Origin: Bog-473 sp963711065
Lineage (GTDB): Bacteria; Actinomycetota; Acidimicrobiia; Acidimicrobiales; RAAP-2
Assembly: GCA_963711065.1 (NCBI GenBank)
Contig: CAVQCO010000007.1
Coordinates: forward strand, 496,001-560,000
DNA: 64,000 nucleotides
Reading direction: 5' to 3'
Below, one piece after another: positions 26,465 through 35,325 of this stretch. A program made the position numbers and the translations under genes. The notes under the pieces were generated by a model. That model saw only the letters and a program-made list of their open reading frames with translations. It had not been told where the DNA came from and ran no database searches. The first letter of the stretch is position 1; every line of letters begins with the position of its first letter.

Positions 26465-27307
26465 ATGCCGATCCGTACCGAGCCGGTGCTGCCCGAAGGG
26501 GACTGGCAGCTCCGCCTCGAGGCCCCCGAGGACGGCTCGGGCGTGGGCACCCTCAGCCTCGAATACCCCGAGAAGCTGAACATGTGGTCGTGGGAGGCGA
26601 CGCGCCAGCTCGGCGTCCTCGCCGACCGCGCCCGCTTCGACGACCGCATCCGCGTCCTCCTCGTCAAGGCCGAAGGCCGCGCCTTCTGCGCCGGCGTCGA
26701 CCTCGGCATGCCCGAGGACCGGGTGACGGGACGCTCACCGGCAGAGAAGGTCCGCAACTACTACGAGGGCATCCGCTGGGTGCACGAGCGCTTCCGCGTC
26801 TTCCACGAGCTGCCCCAGCCGATCGTCGCCGCCGTGCAGGGGTACTGCCTCGGGTTCGGCTTCGAGCTCGCCCTCATGTGCGACATCCGGGTGGCCGCGG
26901 ACGACGCCGTGTTCGCCCTCCCCGAGGCGCAGGTGGGCGTGTCCATCGACGCGGGGGGCGACCTCCGCCTGGCCCACGAGATCGGCGCCGGCCACGCCAA
27001 GCTGCTGGCCCTGACCGGCCGTCGCATCGACGCGGCCACGGCCGAGCGCCTCGGCATCGTCCAGCAGGTGACGACGCGCGACGAGCTCGTCCCTGCCGCG
27101 AGCGCGATCGCCGCGGAGATCGCGGCCAATGCGCCGTTGGCCGTGCAGTCGATCAAGCGCACCATCGACGCCTTCGCCTACCGCGGCCTGCCCGAGGCGC
27201 TCAAGTTCGAGGCCCTGAGCGCGTCCGTCGAGTTCGTGAGCGACGACATGCCGGCCGGCTACGCCGCCAAGGCGAAGAAGCAGCAGGCCGAATTCGAGGG
27301 GAAGTAG
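26465..27307 (+). CDS. Enoyl-CoA hydratase/isomerase family protein
   Basis: A 280-residue crotonase-fold enzyme. The CoA/oxyanion-hole parts are KAEGRAFCAGVDLG and PQPIVAAVQGYCLGFGFELALMCDIRVA, followed by FALPEAQVGVSIDAGGDLRL. The position of the second catalytic Glu is occupied by Asp (SIDAGGD), seen in several isomerase-like members, so the exact reaction is uncertain. ATG 26465 follows GGGAGGGAG. The stop TAG overlaps a GTG that may start the SDR gene. Confidence 0.88.
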   Translation: MPIRTEPVLPEGDWQLRLEAPEDGSGVGTLSLEYPEKLNMWSWEATRQLGVLADRARFDDRIRVLLVKAEGRAFCAGVDLGMPEDRVTGRSPAEKVRNYYEGIRWVHERFRVFHELPQPIVAAVQGYCLGFGFELALMCDIRVAADDAVFALPEAQVGVSIDAGGDLRLAHEIGAGHAKLLALTGRRIDAATAERLGIVQQVTTRDELVPAASAIAAEIAANAPLAVQSIKRTIDAFAYRGLPEALKFEALSASVEFVSDDMPAGYAAKAKKQQAEFEGK

Positions 27308-28185
27308 TGGGACTGCCCGAGCCTCCCCCCGCGGGGTCGTCCTTCCTCCCCCCGGCACCTTCGCCGGCACCACGGCCATCGTGACCGGCGGGGGCACGGG
27401 CCTGGGCCGGTCCATCGCGGTCGAGCTGGCCCGTGCCGGCGCGGCGATCGGCATCGTCTCGCGCTCGGAGGAGCACCGGCTCGTCGGGCGTGGAGGCGGT
27501 CGAGGCGGTGGGGGGCCGCGCCGCGCACGCCGCCGCCGACGTCCGCGAGGCCGACCAGGTGGCGGACGCGTTCGGCGTCATCGAGGGCGCGCTCGGCCCG
27601 GTGACCGTCCTCGTCAACAACGCGGCGGCCAACTTCCCGGTGCTGGCCGCCTCCATGCGCCCCAACGCGTTCCGCTCGGTGACCAACATCGTCCTCGACG
27701 GCACGTTCTTCTGCAGCCAGGAGCTGCACCGGCGGGTGACCGACGGGGGGCGGGCCGGCGGGGCGATCGTGAACATCTTGGCCACCCAGTCCTTCACGGG
27801 CGGTCCCGGCATGGCCCATGCCGCCGCGGCCAAGGCGGGCGTGGGGAACCTGACGAAGTCGCTGGCCGTCGAGTGGGCCCCCGACGGCATCCGGGTCAAC
27901 GCGCTGGCGCCCGGGCTCTTCCCCCACGAGGACATGCGCGAGGACCTGCAGGCGCTGCGGCCCGAGGGCGAGTCCGTCGACGCGCGCCGCTCGCCCGCCG
28001 GGCGGCTGGGGCGGCTGCACGAGCTGGGCTGGGCCGTGACGTGGCTCTGCTCGCCCTACGCCGCCTTCGTGACCGGGCACACGCTCGTCGTCGACGGCGC
28101 CAACTGGCTGCGCCGCGACTTCGTGATGCCCGAGTTCACGCCCGTCGCCGACCAGCTGGCCCGGGTCCTGAGGCCGGCGGACTAG
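27307..28185 (+). pseudogene. Short-chain dehydrogenase/reductase, frameshifted
   Basis: An SDR split over frames. TAIVTGGGTGLGRSIAVELARAGAAIGIVSR (NAD motif TGGGTGLG) is in one frame up to about 27480. There one extra base must be skipped to reach VEAVEAVGGRAAHAAADV, LVNNAAANFP, the catalytic-site region ILATQSFTGGPGMAHAAAAKAGVGNLTKSLA and the C-terminal substrate loop. The usual YxxxK tyrosine position reads HAAAAK, so the catalytic Tyr appears replaced by alanine or histidine. If GTG 27307 (overlapping the hydratase stop) is the start, a base would also be missing in the C6 run near 27350. The C-terminal overlaps the convergent ABC gene by 4 bp. Confidence 0.75.
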
Positions 28186-30093
28186 GTCCCCGCCGGCTCT
28201 TCCTCCTGGTCTGCGAACTGGGTGCGGTACAGCTCGGCGTACAGCCCGTTGTCGGCCAGCAGGCTGGCGTGGGTGCCCCGCTCGACGATGCGCCCGCCGT
28301 CCACCACGAGCAGCTCGTCGGCCTCCCGGACGGTGGAGAGGCGGTGGGCGATGACGAGCGAGGTGCGGCCCGACAGCGTCTCGCGCAGCGCGCGTTGCAC
28401 GGCGGCCTCCGACTCCGAGTCGAGGTGCGCGGTCGCCTCGTCGAGGACGACGATGTCCGGCGCCTTGAGCATGAGGCGGGCCAGGGCCACCCGCTGCTTC
28501 TCGCCGCCGGAGAGCCGGTAGCCGCGCTCGCCGATCACCGTGTCGAGCCCGTCGGGCAGCTCGGCGATCAGGTGCCCGATCTGCGCCTGCGCCAGCGCAT
28601 CGAGGACGTCGGTCTCGGTCGCCTCCGGGCGCGCGTACATGAGGTTGGCGCGCAGCGTGTCGTGGAAGAGATGGGGGTCCTGGGTGACCACCCCCACGAC
28701 GTCGCGCAGGGACGCCATCGTGGCGTGCTTCACGTCGACGCCGCTGATGCGCACCGACCCCTCGGTGACGTCGTAGAGGCGCGGGACGAGGTTCGAGATG
28801 GTGGTCTTGCCCGCGCCCGAGGGTCCCACCAGGGCCACCATCTGGCCCGGCTCGACCGTGAAGGAGACGTCGTGCAGCACCTCGCTGCGCAGGCCCGTCT
28901 CGAGGACGGCGACGGATTCGAGCGAGGCCAGCGAGACCTCGCCCGCACTCGGATACGTGAAGTGCACGTGGTCGAACGCGATGGAGGCCGGGCCGCGGGG
29001 GATGGCGACGGCGTCGGGGTCCTCGGTGATCATGGGCACGATGTCGAGCACCTCGAAGAGCCGCTCGAAGGACACCAGCGCCGTCATGACGTCGAGGTTG
29101 AGGTTCGAGAGCTGCGTCAGCGGCCCGTACAGCCGCGTCAGGTAGGCGGCCAGTGCGACAACCGTCCCGACTTGGAGGGCGCCGTGGATGGCCGACACAC
29201 CTCCCACGCCGTAGACGATGGCGGTGGCGAGGGAGGCGGTCAAGGTGAGGGCGACGAAGAAGAAGCGGGCGTAGGTGGCTTGGGCGATCCCGATGTCCCG
29301 AACCCGCCCCGCCTTGGCCTCGAAGGCGACCGCCTCGCTCTCGGGCCTTCCCATCAGCTTGACCAGCATGGCGCCGCCCACCTGGAAGCGCTCCTGCATG
29401 ACCATGTTCATCTCACTGTTGAGGTCGTACCCCTCCTTGGTGAGCGATCCGATGCGCTGCCCGACGAAGCGGGCCGGTATGAGGAAGATCGGGAGCAGGA
29501 TCAACGCCGCCAGGGTGATCTGCCAGCTGAGGAAGAACATGACCGCCACGACGATGACGACCGTGACCAGGTTCCCCACCACGTTCGACAACAGGTCGGT
29601 GAAGGCCTGCTGGGCGCCGATCACGTCGTTGTTGAGCCGGCTGACCAGCGCCCCCGTCTGCGTGCGGGTGAAGAAGGCGAGGGGCATCCGCTGGATGTGG
29701 CGGAAGACCTTGGCCCGCATGTCGTAGATGAGGCTCTCCCCGAGGTAGGCGGAGATCCTCCGCTCGGTGAGGGAGAGGCCGGCGTCGATCAGGGCCAGCA
29801 CGGCGACCAGGATTGCGAGCCCGATCACGAGCGTCTCGTTGTGCTTGTAGATCCCGTTGTCGATCAGGGAGGCCAGGATCAGGGGATTGATGGCCCCCAG
29901 GGCCGCACTCGAGGATGACCACGGGCAGGAAGACGGCCAGGATCTTGCGGTAGGGGACGGCGAACGTGAGCATCCGCCTCGCCGTGCCCTTCTTGACCCG
30001 GTGGTGGAGCACGGCCCGGTCCTGGCGCATGGAGCGCATGCCGGCCCAGCCGCCGCCGCGGCCACCACCCATCGCGTGCCCCCGCATGCCCAT
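28182..30093 (-). pseudogene. ABC exporter (fused TM and ATPase domains), one-base frameshift near the N-terminus
   Basis: A half-size lipid/drug exporter of about 636 residues. From ATG 30093 a Gly/Met-rich leader leads to AVPYRKILAVFLPVVILECG. At about 29905 one extra base in GCGGCCCTGGGGGCC (minus strand) separates this from LGAINPLILASLIDNGIY. After that all is intact: six TM helices, Walker A GPSGAGKTT, Q-loop TQDPHLF, signature LSGGEKQR, Walker B IVVLDEAT and H-loop IAHRLST. Function needs both frames. The single extra base in a G/C run may be a sequence error. Substrate unknown. Confidence 0.82.
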
Positions 30094-30123
30094 CCCTGCA
30101 ACCTACCGTCGGACGCGACCGCC

Positions 30124-30912
30124 TCAGGCGGAGCCACCGACGGCGTGGACGCCGCCGTCGACATGGACGATCTCACCCGTCGTCATGGGGAAGAGGTCGC
30201 TGAAGAGCGCCAGGCAGGCCTTGGCCACCGCGGTCGAGTCGTGCACGTCCCAACCCAGCGGAGCGCGTTCGGCCCAGGTGTCCTCGAAGGCGCTGAACCC
30301 GGGGATCGACTTGGCCGCCATCGTCCTGACCGGTCCCGCCGCGACGAGGTTGACCCGGATGCCCCTCGGGCCGAGCTCCTTGGCCAGGTAGCGCGACAGG
30401 GACTCGAGCGCCGCCTTGGCGACACCCATCCAGTCGTAGACCGGCCAGGCGACGGTGGCGTCGAAGTCGAGGCCGACGACGGAGGCACCCCCATCGCGCC
30501 CTGCAGCGGTCAGCAGCGGCATGAAGGCGTCGACCAGCGCCTTGAGGGAATAGGTCGAGACGTTGAGGGCGACCGAGACGTCGTCCCAGTCCGCCGCGAA
30601 CATGCCGCTGCCGAGGCAGTCCGCGGGTGCGAACCCGATGGCGTGCAACAGGCCGTCGAGCCGGTCCCAGCGGGCCGCCAGCGCTTTGCCGGCCGCGGCC
30701 AGTTGGTCGGGCGACGTCACGTCGATCTCCAGGACGTCGGGTCGGTCCGGGAGCTTGCGTGCCGTGCGCTGGGTCAGCGAGAGGGCGCGTCCCGCGCCGG
30801 AGAGGACGATCTCGGCGCCCTCCTCCTGGGCCGTCCGGGCGACGGCGAAGGCGAGGGAGGCGTCGGTGAGGACACCGGTGATGAGGAGCCGCTTGCCGTC
30901 GAGGAGTCCCAC
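30124..30912 (-). CDS. fabI: Enoyl-ACP reductase (NADH), InhA/FabI type
   Basis: A 262-residue SDR of the FabI class. It begins LLDGKRLLITGVLTDASLAFAVA, typical of InhA (GVlTDaSIAf). It shows the active-site pair VYDWMGVAKAALES (Tyr...Met..Ala.Lys), and the InhA-like RVNLVAAGPVRTMAAKSIPGF and VDGGVHAVGG end. It reduces trans-2-enoyl-ACP in fatty-acid or mycolate-like elongation. GTG 30912 start. Divergent from the F420 reductase gene with 31 bases between starts. Confidence 0.92.
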   Translation of the reverse strand: MGLLDGKRLLITGVLTDASLAFAVARTAQEEGAEIVLSGAGRALSLTQRTARKLPDRPDVLEIDVTSPDQLAAAGKALAARWDRLDGLLHAIGFAPADCLGSGMFAADWDDVSVALNVSTYSLKALVDAFMPLLTAAGRDGGASVVGLDFDATVAWPVYDWMGVAKAALESLSRYLAKELGPRGIRVNLVAAGPVRTMAAKSIPGFSAFEDTWAERAPLGWDVHDSTAVAKACLALFSDLFPMTTGEIVHVDGGVHAVGGSA

Positions 30913-30943
30913 TGCGCCAGCGAGGTTATGCGAAGGTAGGGAC

Positions 30944-31594
30944 GTGGACGTGGGCATACTCGGTGGCACGGGCCCGGCCGGGCGTGGGGTCGCGGTCCGT
31001 CTGGCGGAGCGGGGCGTGGAGGTCACGATCGGCTCGCGTGACGCCGGGCGGGCCGAGAGCGTGGTCGCCGAGGTCCGGGCCCGCTGGCCCGGGCTCGACC
31101 TGCCGCTCCGGGGCGCGGACAACGCCGGCGCGGCGGCGGCCGGGCTCGTCGTGGTGGCCACCCCGTGGGACAGCGCCGTCGCCACCGTCCGGTCGTTGCG
31201 GGAGCCGCTCGCGGGCAAGGTCGTGGTCTCCATGGCCAATGCGCTGGTCAAGGAGGGCCGCGAGATGCTGGCGCTGGTGCCCCCGCGGGGCTCGGTCGCC
31301 GCGGCCATCCAGGCTGCCCTGCCCGGGAGCCTGGTCGCCGCGGCCTTCCACCATCTCCCCGCCTCGGAAATGGAAGACCTCGAGTCGGGGTTGGAAGCAG
31401 ACGTGCTGGTGTGCTCGGACCACGCGGAGGCGACCGCGGCCACCGTCGGGCTGGTCGAGCACATGCGAGGGCTGCGGCCGCTCGACGCGGGGAGCCTGAA
31501 CCAGGCCGCCGCCATCGAGGCGTTCACCGCGGTCTGTGTCACCTTGAACATCCGTCACAAGGCGCACTCGACGCTCCGGTTGGCCGGTATCTAG
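30944..31594 (+). CDS. NADPH-dependent F420 reductase-like protein
   Basis: A 216-residue Rossmann protein. VDVGILGGTGPAGRGVAVRLAERGVEVTIGSRD gives the NADP-binding GGTGpaG..lA.RLA motif with GSRD as in F420:NADP oxidoreductases (Fno/NpdG). VVVATPWDS and VVSMANALV follow. It likely moves hydride between NADPH and coenzyme F420. GTG 30944 is preceded by AGGTAGGG. It is followed after 2 bases by mshC. Confidence 0.87.
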   Translation: MDVGILGGTGPAGRGVAVRLAERGVEVTIGSRDAGRAESVVAEVRARWPGLDLPLRGADNAGAAAAGLVVVATPWDSAVATVRSLREPLAGKVVVSMANALVKEGREMLALVPPRGSVAAAIQAALPGSLVAAAFHHLPASEMEDLESGLEADVLVCSDHAEATAATVGLVEHMRGLRPLDAGSLNQAAAIEAFTAVCVTLNIRHKAHSTLRLAGI

Positions 31595-31596
31595 CG

Positions 31597-32736
31597 GTGC
31601 GGCTGTACGACACGGCGCGCAAGGGGGTGGTGGCGTTCGAGCCCGGCCCGTTGGTGACGATGTACTCCTGCGGCATCACGCCCTACGACGCCGCCCACCT
31701 GGGGCACGCCGCGGTGTACCTCTACTTCGACATGCTGCAGCGGCGCTTGCAGGACGCCGGTCACGAGACCAAGTGCGTCCGCAACGTCACCGACGTCGAC
31801 GACGACATCCTGCGCAAGGCGCGTGAGCTCGGCGTGCACTACCTGGACCTGGCCGCCGAGGAGATGGCCCGGTTCGACGCCGAGATGAGCCTGTTGAACC
31901 TCCTGCCCGTCTACTCCGAGCCGCGGGCCACGTCGGCCATCTCCGAGATCCTGTCGCTGATCGGCGACGCGCTGGAGGGCGGCCACGCCTACCAGTCCGG
32001 TGGCTCGGTCTACTTCAGCATCGCGAGCTTCCCCGAGTTCGGCCGTGTCAGCGGATTCGACCGGGCCCACATGCTGGAGCTCGCCGCCGAGAACGGGGGC
32101 CGGCCGGACGACCCCAACAAGCGCGACCCGCTCGACTTCGTGCTGTGGCAGCCCTCCCTGCCCGACGAGCCGGCCTGGGAGTCCCGCTGGGGCCCGGGCC
32201 GCCCGGGATGGCACATCGAGTGCTCGGCCCTCGTCCTGCGAGAGCTCGGCGAGACGATCGACATCCACGGGGGCGGGCGCGACCTGGTCTTCCCCCACCA
32301 CGAGTGCGAGACCGCCCAGTCCGAGTCGGTGACGGGCCGGCCGTTCGTCCGGCTCTGGTTCCACGTCGGCCTCGTCGGGCTCGACGGCACCAAGATGTCG
32401 AAGTCGCTCGGCAACCTGGTCTTCGTCGGTGACCTGTGCAAGGAGTGGGACCCCGCCGCCGTGCGCCTCGCCCTCCTGGCCCATCACTACCGCGAGGACT
32501 GGGACTGGCGCACCGATGAGGACATGCCCGCGGCGGCGGCCCGCCTGGCGCTGTGGCGGAGCGCTCCCGACGACGGTCACCACGGCGCCGCAGACGGCTC
32601 GCCGGGGTTGGCGGCGGTGCGGGCCGCGCTCGACGACGACCTCGACACGCCTGCTGCGCTGCGGGCCCTCGACGAGGAGGCGTCAGCGGGGCGGCCGGTG
32701 GCCGACGGCGCGCGGTTGCTGGGCATCGACCTGTAG
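31597..32736 (+). CDS. mshC: Cysteine:1D-myo-inosityl 2-amino-2-deoxy-alpha-D-glucopyranoside ligase (mycothiol synthesis)
   Basis: A 379-residue class I cysteinyl-tRNA-synthetase-like ligase. The catalytic HIGH-type motif is in YSCGITPYDAAHLGHA, the zinc ligands include that Cys and C-H-H-E in HIECSALVL...FPHHECE, and KMSKSLGN is complete. The YxCGITPYDAtHLGHA sequence and lack of an anticodon-binding domain point to MshC rather than CysS. It joins cysteine to GlcN-Ins in mycothiol synthesis. It is slightly shorter than typical MshC (about 410) because the N-terminal extension is missing. GTG start. Confidence 0.9.
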   Translation: MRLYDTARKGVVAFEPGPLVTMYSCGITPYDAAHLGHAAVYLYFDMLQRRLQDAGHETKCVRNVTDVDDDILRKARELGVHYLDLAAEEMARFDAEMSLLNLLPVYSEPRATSAISEILSLIGDALEGGHAYQSGGSVYFSIASFPEFGRVSGFDRAHMLELAAENGGRPDDPNKRDPLDFVLWQPSLPDEPAWESRWGPGRPGWHIECSALVLRELGETIDIHGGGRDLVFPHHECETAQSESVTGRPFVRLWFHVGLVGLDGTKMSKSLGNLVFVGDLCKEWDPAAVRLALLAHHYREDWDWRTDEDMPAAAARLALWRSAPDDGHHGAADGSPGLAAVRAALDDDLDTPAALRALDEEASAGRPVADGARLLGIDL

Positions 32737-33096
32737 TGGGGGAGTAGCCCTCTGAAGACACCCCGTGTGATGTCGTTCGCAGGGTCGTCCCCGTTCCGCA
32801 GCATTCGAAACCGGCGGCGGGCCCTGTTCCCGCGGATGCGCGGACTCCTAACGAGCTACTTCATGGGGTGGATCAAGGCTTAGAAGAGCGCCAGCACCAC
32901 GATGGACGCGAGGCAGGCGTCGGCGAATTGTTGTGCGTATGTTGTTTTGGATCAGTCCGGTCGGCTCTATTTCCGCATGGACCGCGCTGTCAACATCCTG
33001 AACGAGGGCGGTTACGGCTGACAAGGCGGGTTCAGTCGTCGCTGCCCCTCGGCGTCGAGCAGCGCCGATGAAGGCGGAAGGGCACAGGGTGCTGAC
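32737..33096. other. Gene-poor gap after mshC
   Basis: No convincing gene. GGGGGAGTAGCCCT (32738-32751) is one of the G-run/CCCT sites noted elsewhere. A stretch from about 32950 could be a degraded IS605 OrfB/TnpB tail (MDRAVNILNEG in one frame), but it has no support beyond that short resemblance. Confidence 0.3.
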
Positions 33097-33741
33097 ATGA
33101 CAGCAATGTCGGAGGCCTACCACGAGGCCGGTCATGCGGTTGCTTCGTACCTGAGCGGGCGGGGCATCCGTCGAGTTTCCCTAGTCGAAACGGATGATGC
33201 GGCCGGACACGTGTTGCGTTACTCCCGAGGCCAAAAGTGGCTGGACGCCCTGGAGGAGGTCGACTACGAATCCGGCTACGGCAAGTTCATCAACAGCAGC
33301 ACACGCCGGTCTGTCGAGATCGAAATCATGGTCTCCATGGCCGGGGGCCTCACTGAGATGGAAGCTCTGGGCCTTGAAGACGACCTTAGCCCCGGCACGG
33401 CATTAATCCCCTACACGGCGGAACAGCGAGCCGGGCTTGCATCTCGGACAGGCGATGTACCCGATGACCTCGTTCACCTATGCGGGGACTACGAGTTCGT
33501 GTCCATCCTCGCCGAGAAGGTGTCTGGCAGCTTGGATGAGGCGAACGCTTACATCCTTTGGCTGGAGCAACGGACCCGAAACCTGATCAGGCATCCGTGG
33601 TTCATGCCGGCGGTCCACGCGCTGGCGCAGGCCCTGACCGAGCGCAAGACCCTGTCGGGTCGCGAGGTGCGCACCACCATTGACGCGGCCATAGAGGCCG
33701 CGTTCCCGGTGCCGAAAGAGTGGCTCGGGGCGCCTAAATAA
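33097..33741 (+). CDS. Stand-alone M41 (FtsH-like) zinc metalloprotease domain protein
   Basis: A 214-residue soluble protein. The zinc-protease motif HEAGH lies at residues 9-13 in EAYHEAGHAVASYLSGRGIRRVSL, the arrangement seen in FtsH peptidase domains. IEIMVSMAGGLTEMEALGL resembles the helix carrying the third zinc ligand region (the FtsH ...laGraAE.l). No AAA+ domain or membrane segment is present. Similar short M41-like proteins occur in actinobacteria and phages with unknown roles. Start at ATG 33097 or 33106. It neighbours regulators, not an obvious substrate gene. Confidence 0.6.
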   Translation: MTAMSEAYHEAGHAVASYLSGRGIRRVSLVETDDAAGHVLRYSRGQKWLDALEEVDYESGYGKFINSSTRRSVEIEIMVSMAGGLTEMEALGLEDDLSPGTALIPYTAEQRAGLASRTGDVPDDLVHLCGDYEFVSILAEKVSGSLDEANAYILWLEQRTRNLIRHPWFMPAVHALAQALTERKTLSGREVRTTIDAAIEAAFPVPKEWLGAPK

Positions 33742-33777
33742 CGGGCGTCGGACGGCCGCAGGTTACGTGCAGAATCC

Positions 33778-34431
33778 TCATCGATCGTCATGAGGCGCCA
33801 CGAGTTGCTGGCCGATCGCGATCGACACTGCGTGAGCTTGTGTTCGTGCTCCAAGCTTGTCGAACAGACGTACCTTGTGGCTCTCCACAGTCTTCATCGC
33901 GACGCCGAGGTGACGGGCGATGGCCTTCGTTGTCAAACCTTGTGCGAGCCCCGCCAGGACCTCCCGCTCCCTCGGCGTGAGAGACGTGTGCGGCGAACCA
34001 CTACCGCTTGACATCCGTCGCCATTGCTCAAGCACGACGCTCGCCACTGAGGCATGCAGCACGACCCCCCCGCCGGCGACGCTGAGGACTGCATCTGCAA
34101 TGTCCTGAGGTCGGGAGTCATACGTGAGATAGCTGGAGGCCCCCTGCTCGAGGACCGAAATCACCTGCTCAGGGGATGGATTGTCACTGAATACGACGAC
34201 CTTGGCCCCATCGTGGACGATCTGCTTGACAGCGTCAGCGACTGGGCAGCCCGCCAAGGGATCTGAGAGCACGATGACATGAGGCGCATGTTGCGCAGCC
34301 GCGACGAGGGATTCTTCCAAGGTTGAGACTTCAGCGACGACTTGCATACCGCGCTCGCGACACGCGCGGCTGAGAAACTCGCGAACGAGGATGCTGCGAT
34401 CGCCTATGACTACTCGGACAAAAGAGGTCAC
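33778..34431 (-). CDS. LuxR/NarL-family regulator with atypical receiver domain
   Basis: A 217-residue two-domain protein. The N-terminal half follows the receiver pattern (VRVVIGDRSILVREFLSRAC..., PHVIVLSDPLAGCPV), but the usual phosphorylation-switch Lys is not found (YLTYDS at its place). The C-terminal half is a clear LuxR helix-turn-helix: SLTPREREVLAGLAQGLTTKAIARHLGVAMKTVESHKVRLFDKL. No histidine kinase is nearby. It overlaps the upstream decayed regulator by 4 nt and is a paralogue of the two LuxR genes at 37.8-39.2 kb. Confidence 0.85.
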   Translation of the reverse strand: MTSFVRVVIGDRSILVREFLSRACRERGMQVVAEVSTLEESLVAAAQHAPHVIVLSDPLAGCPVADAVKQIVHDGAKVVVFSDNPSPEQVISVLEQGASSYLTYDSRPQDIADAVLSVAGGGVVLHASVASVVLEQWRRMSSGSGSPHTSLTPREREVLAGLAQGLTTKAIARHLGVAMKTVESHKVRLFDKLGARTQAHAVSIAIGQQLVAPHDDR

Positions 34432-35130
34432 GAGCTCGAGGGCAGGTCGGGCCCCGATTGACGGACGGGCGCGTCGTCACCATCAACCGTGCCGCGTTGG
34501 AAGGCGACGGACACGACGTCTGATGGGCTCTGAACTCGCAGCTTGGAGTGGGTCCGTTGTTTGTGGTTCTCGATCGCCTTATGGGTGACTTCTGGGCGGT
34601 CCGCAATCTGAACTGCAGGCCCACCGTTCCCGTAGCCAAGGCGTCTGTTCGCGCGGCGTGAGTGCCGACAGCTCGGCCTGCTCGCGAATCGGAACGGGTT
34701 CGGAGGCGCCTTGGAGCGACAGGCGGTCATTCTCATGACGCACGGAGGCAGCTTGGTGCACTCCAAAGCCGCGCAGCTCCCCGACGTGGCGTTCAGTCTG
34801 GCGACCGGTGCACATTCCGATCAGGCGGAGAGCCCGGAGCATTTGGCTGAGGTCAGTTGTCGCGTCTCGGGTGGAGGTCCCGGCAGCGTCGACCTGCAGC
34901 AAGGCCAAATCGGGCCGTTCGTTCCCGCAACGAGGAACGAACTCCGCCATCGTCCTGGTCGTCATGACGTCAGCTACCCCAGCAGTATGCGCTAAGACCT
35001 CCTCGAGGCCTGCCCGGGAGAGTTCGGTCGAAGCGAGCACCGCGACATCCCCGCCGTCGTGGTTTGGGGGCTGGAGCACGACGGCCAATCTCCGCCTATG
35101 AATCATCGGCCGGTTCCGGTTCTGGCCCAC
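34428..35130 (-). pseudogene. Decayed LuxR-family regulator
   Basis: The N-terminal receiver-like half (VAVLASTELSRAGLEEVLAHTAG...RPDLALLQVD) is readable in one frame up to LSALTPREQT. The rest of the helix-turn-helix (NGGPAVQIADRPEVTHKAIENHKQRT, then VVSVAFQRG) is in another frame. Compared with the intact paralogues the junction is short by about five bases, so this looks like a genuine deletion. Both halves match the local LuxR family. Probably non-functional. Confidence 0.65.
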
Positions 35131-35152
35131 CCGACACTAGGCAGATCCTCCT

Positions 35153-35288
35153 GGGGGGATTATACCCTTAGAGCCTTCGGAAGGCACGGGTCGGCAGTAT
35201 CGCCAGCCGAAGGGGAAGTGACCGGGGTAGTGGAGGAACGTTGCGTTCCCTACAACCGGCAAGAGAGTTCCCGTAAGGATTATCCCCC
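35153..35288. promoter_or_regulatory. Inverted pair of G-rich motifs between divergent regulators
   Basis: GGGGGGATTATACCCTTAG (35153-35171) and, inverted, GGGGGATAATCCTTAC (35288-35273 on the minus strand) lie about 115 bp apart. They sit in the gap between the leftward regulator and the rightward sigma-like gene. A near-perfect SD (AGGAGGGG, 35298-35305) follows. The pair has the look of an operator set. The binding protein is unknown. Confidence 0.4.
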
Positions 35289-35325
35289 ATATCACCCAGG
35301 AGGGGCACGGTGATATCGATGTCGT

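Noticed and set aside
32940..33093. Possible TnpB/OrfB tail (MDRAVNILNEG) of an IS605-type element
   Set aside because: Only about ten residues resemble the family, no zinc-finger cysteines are in the same frame, and no element ends are visible.
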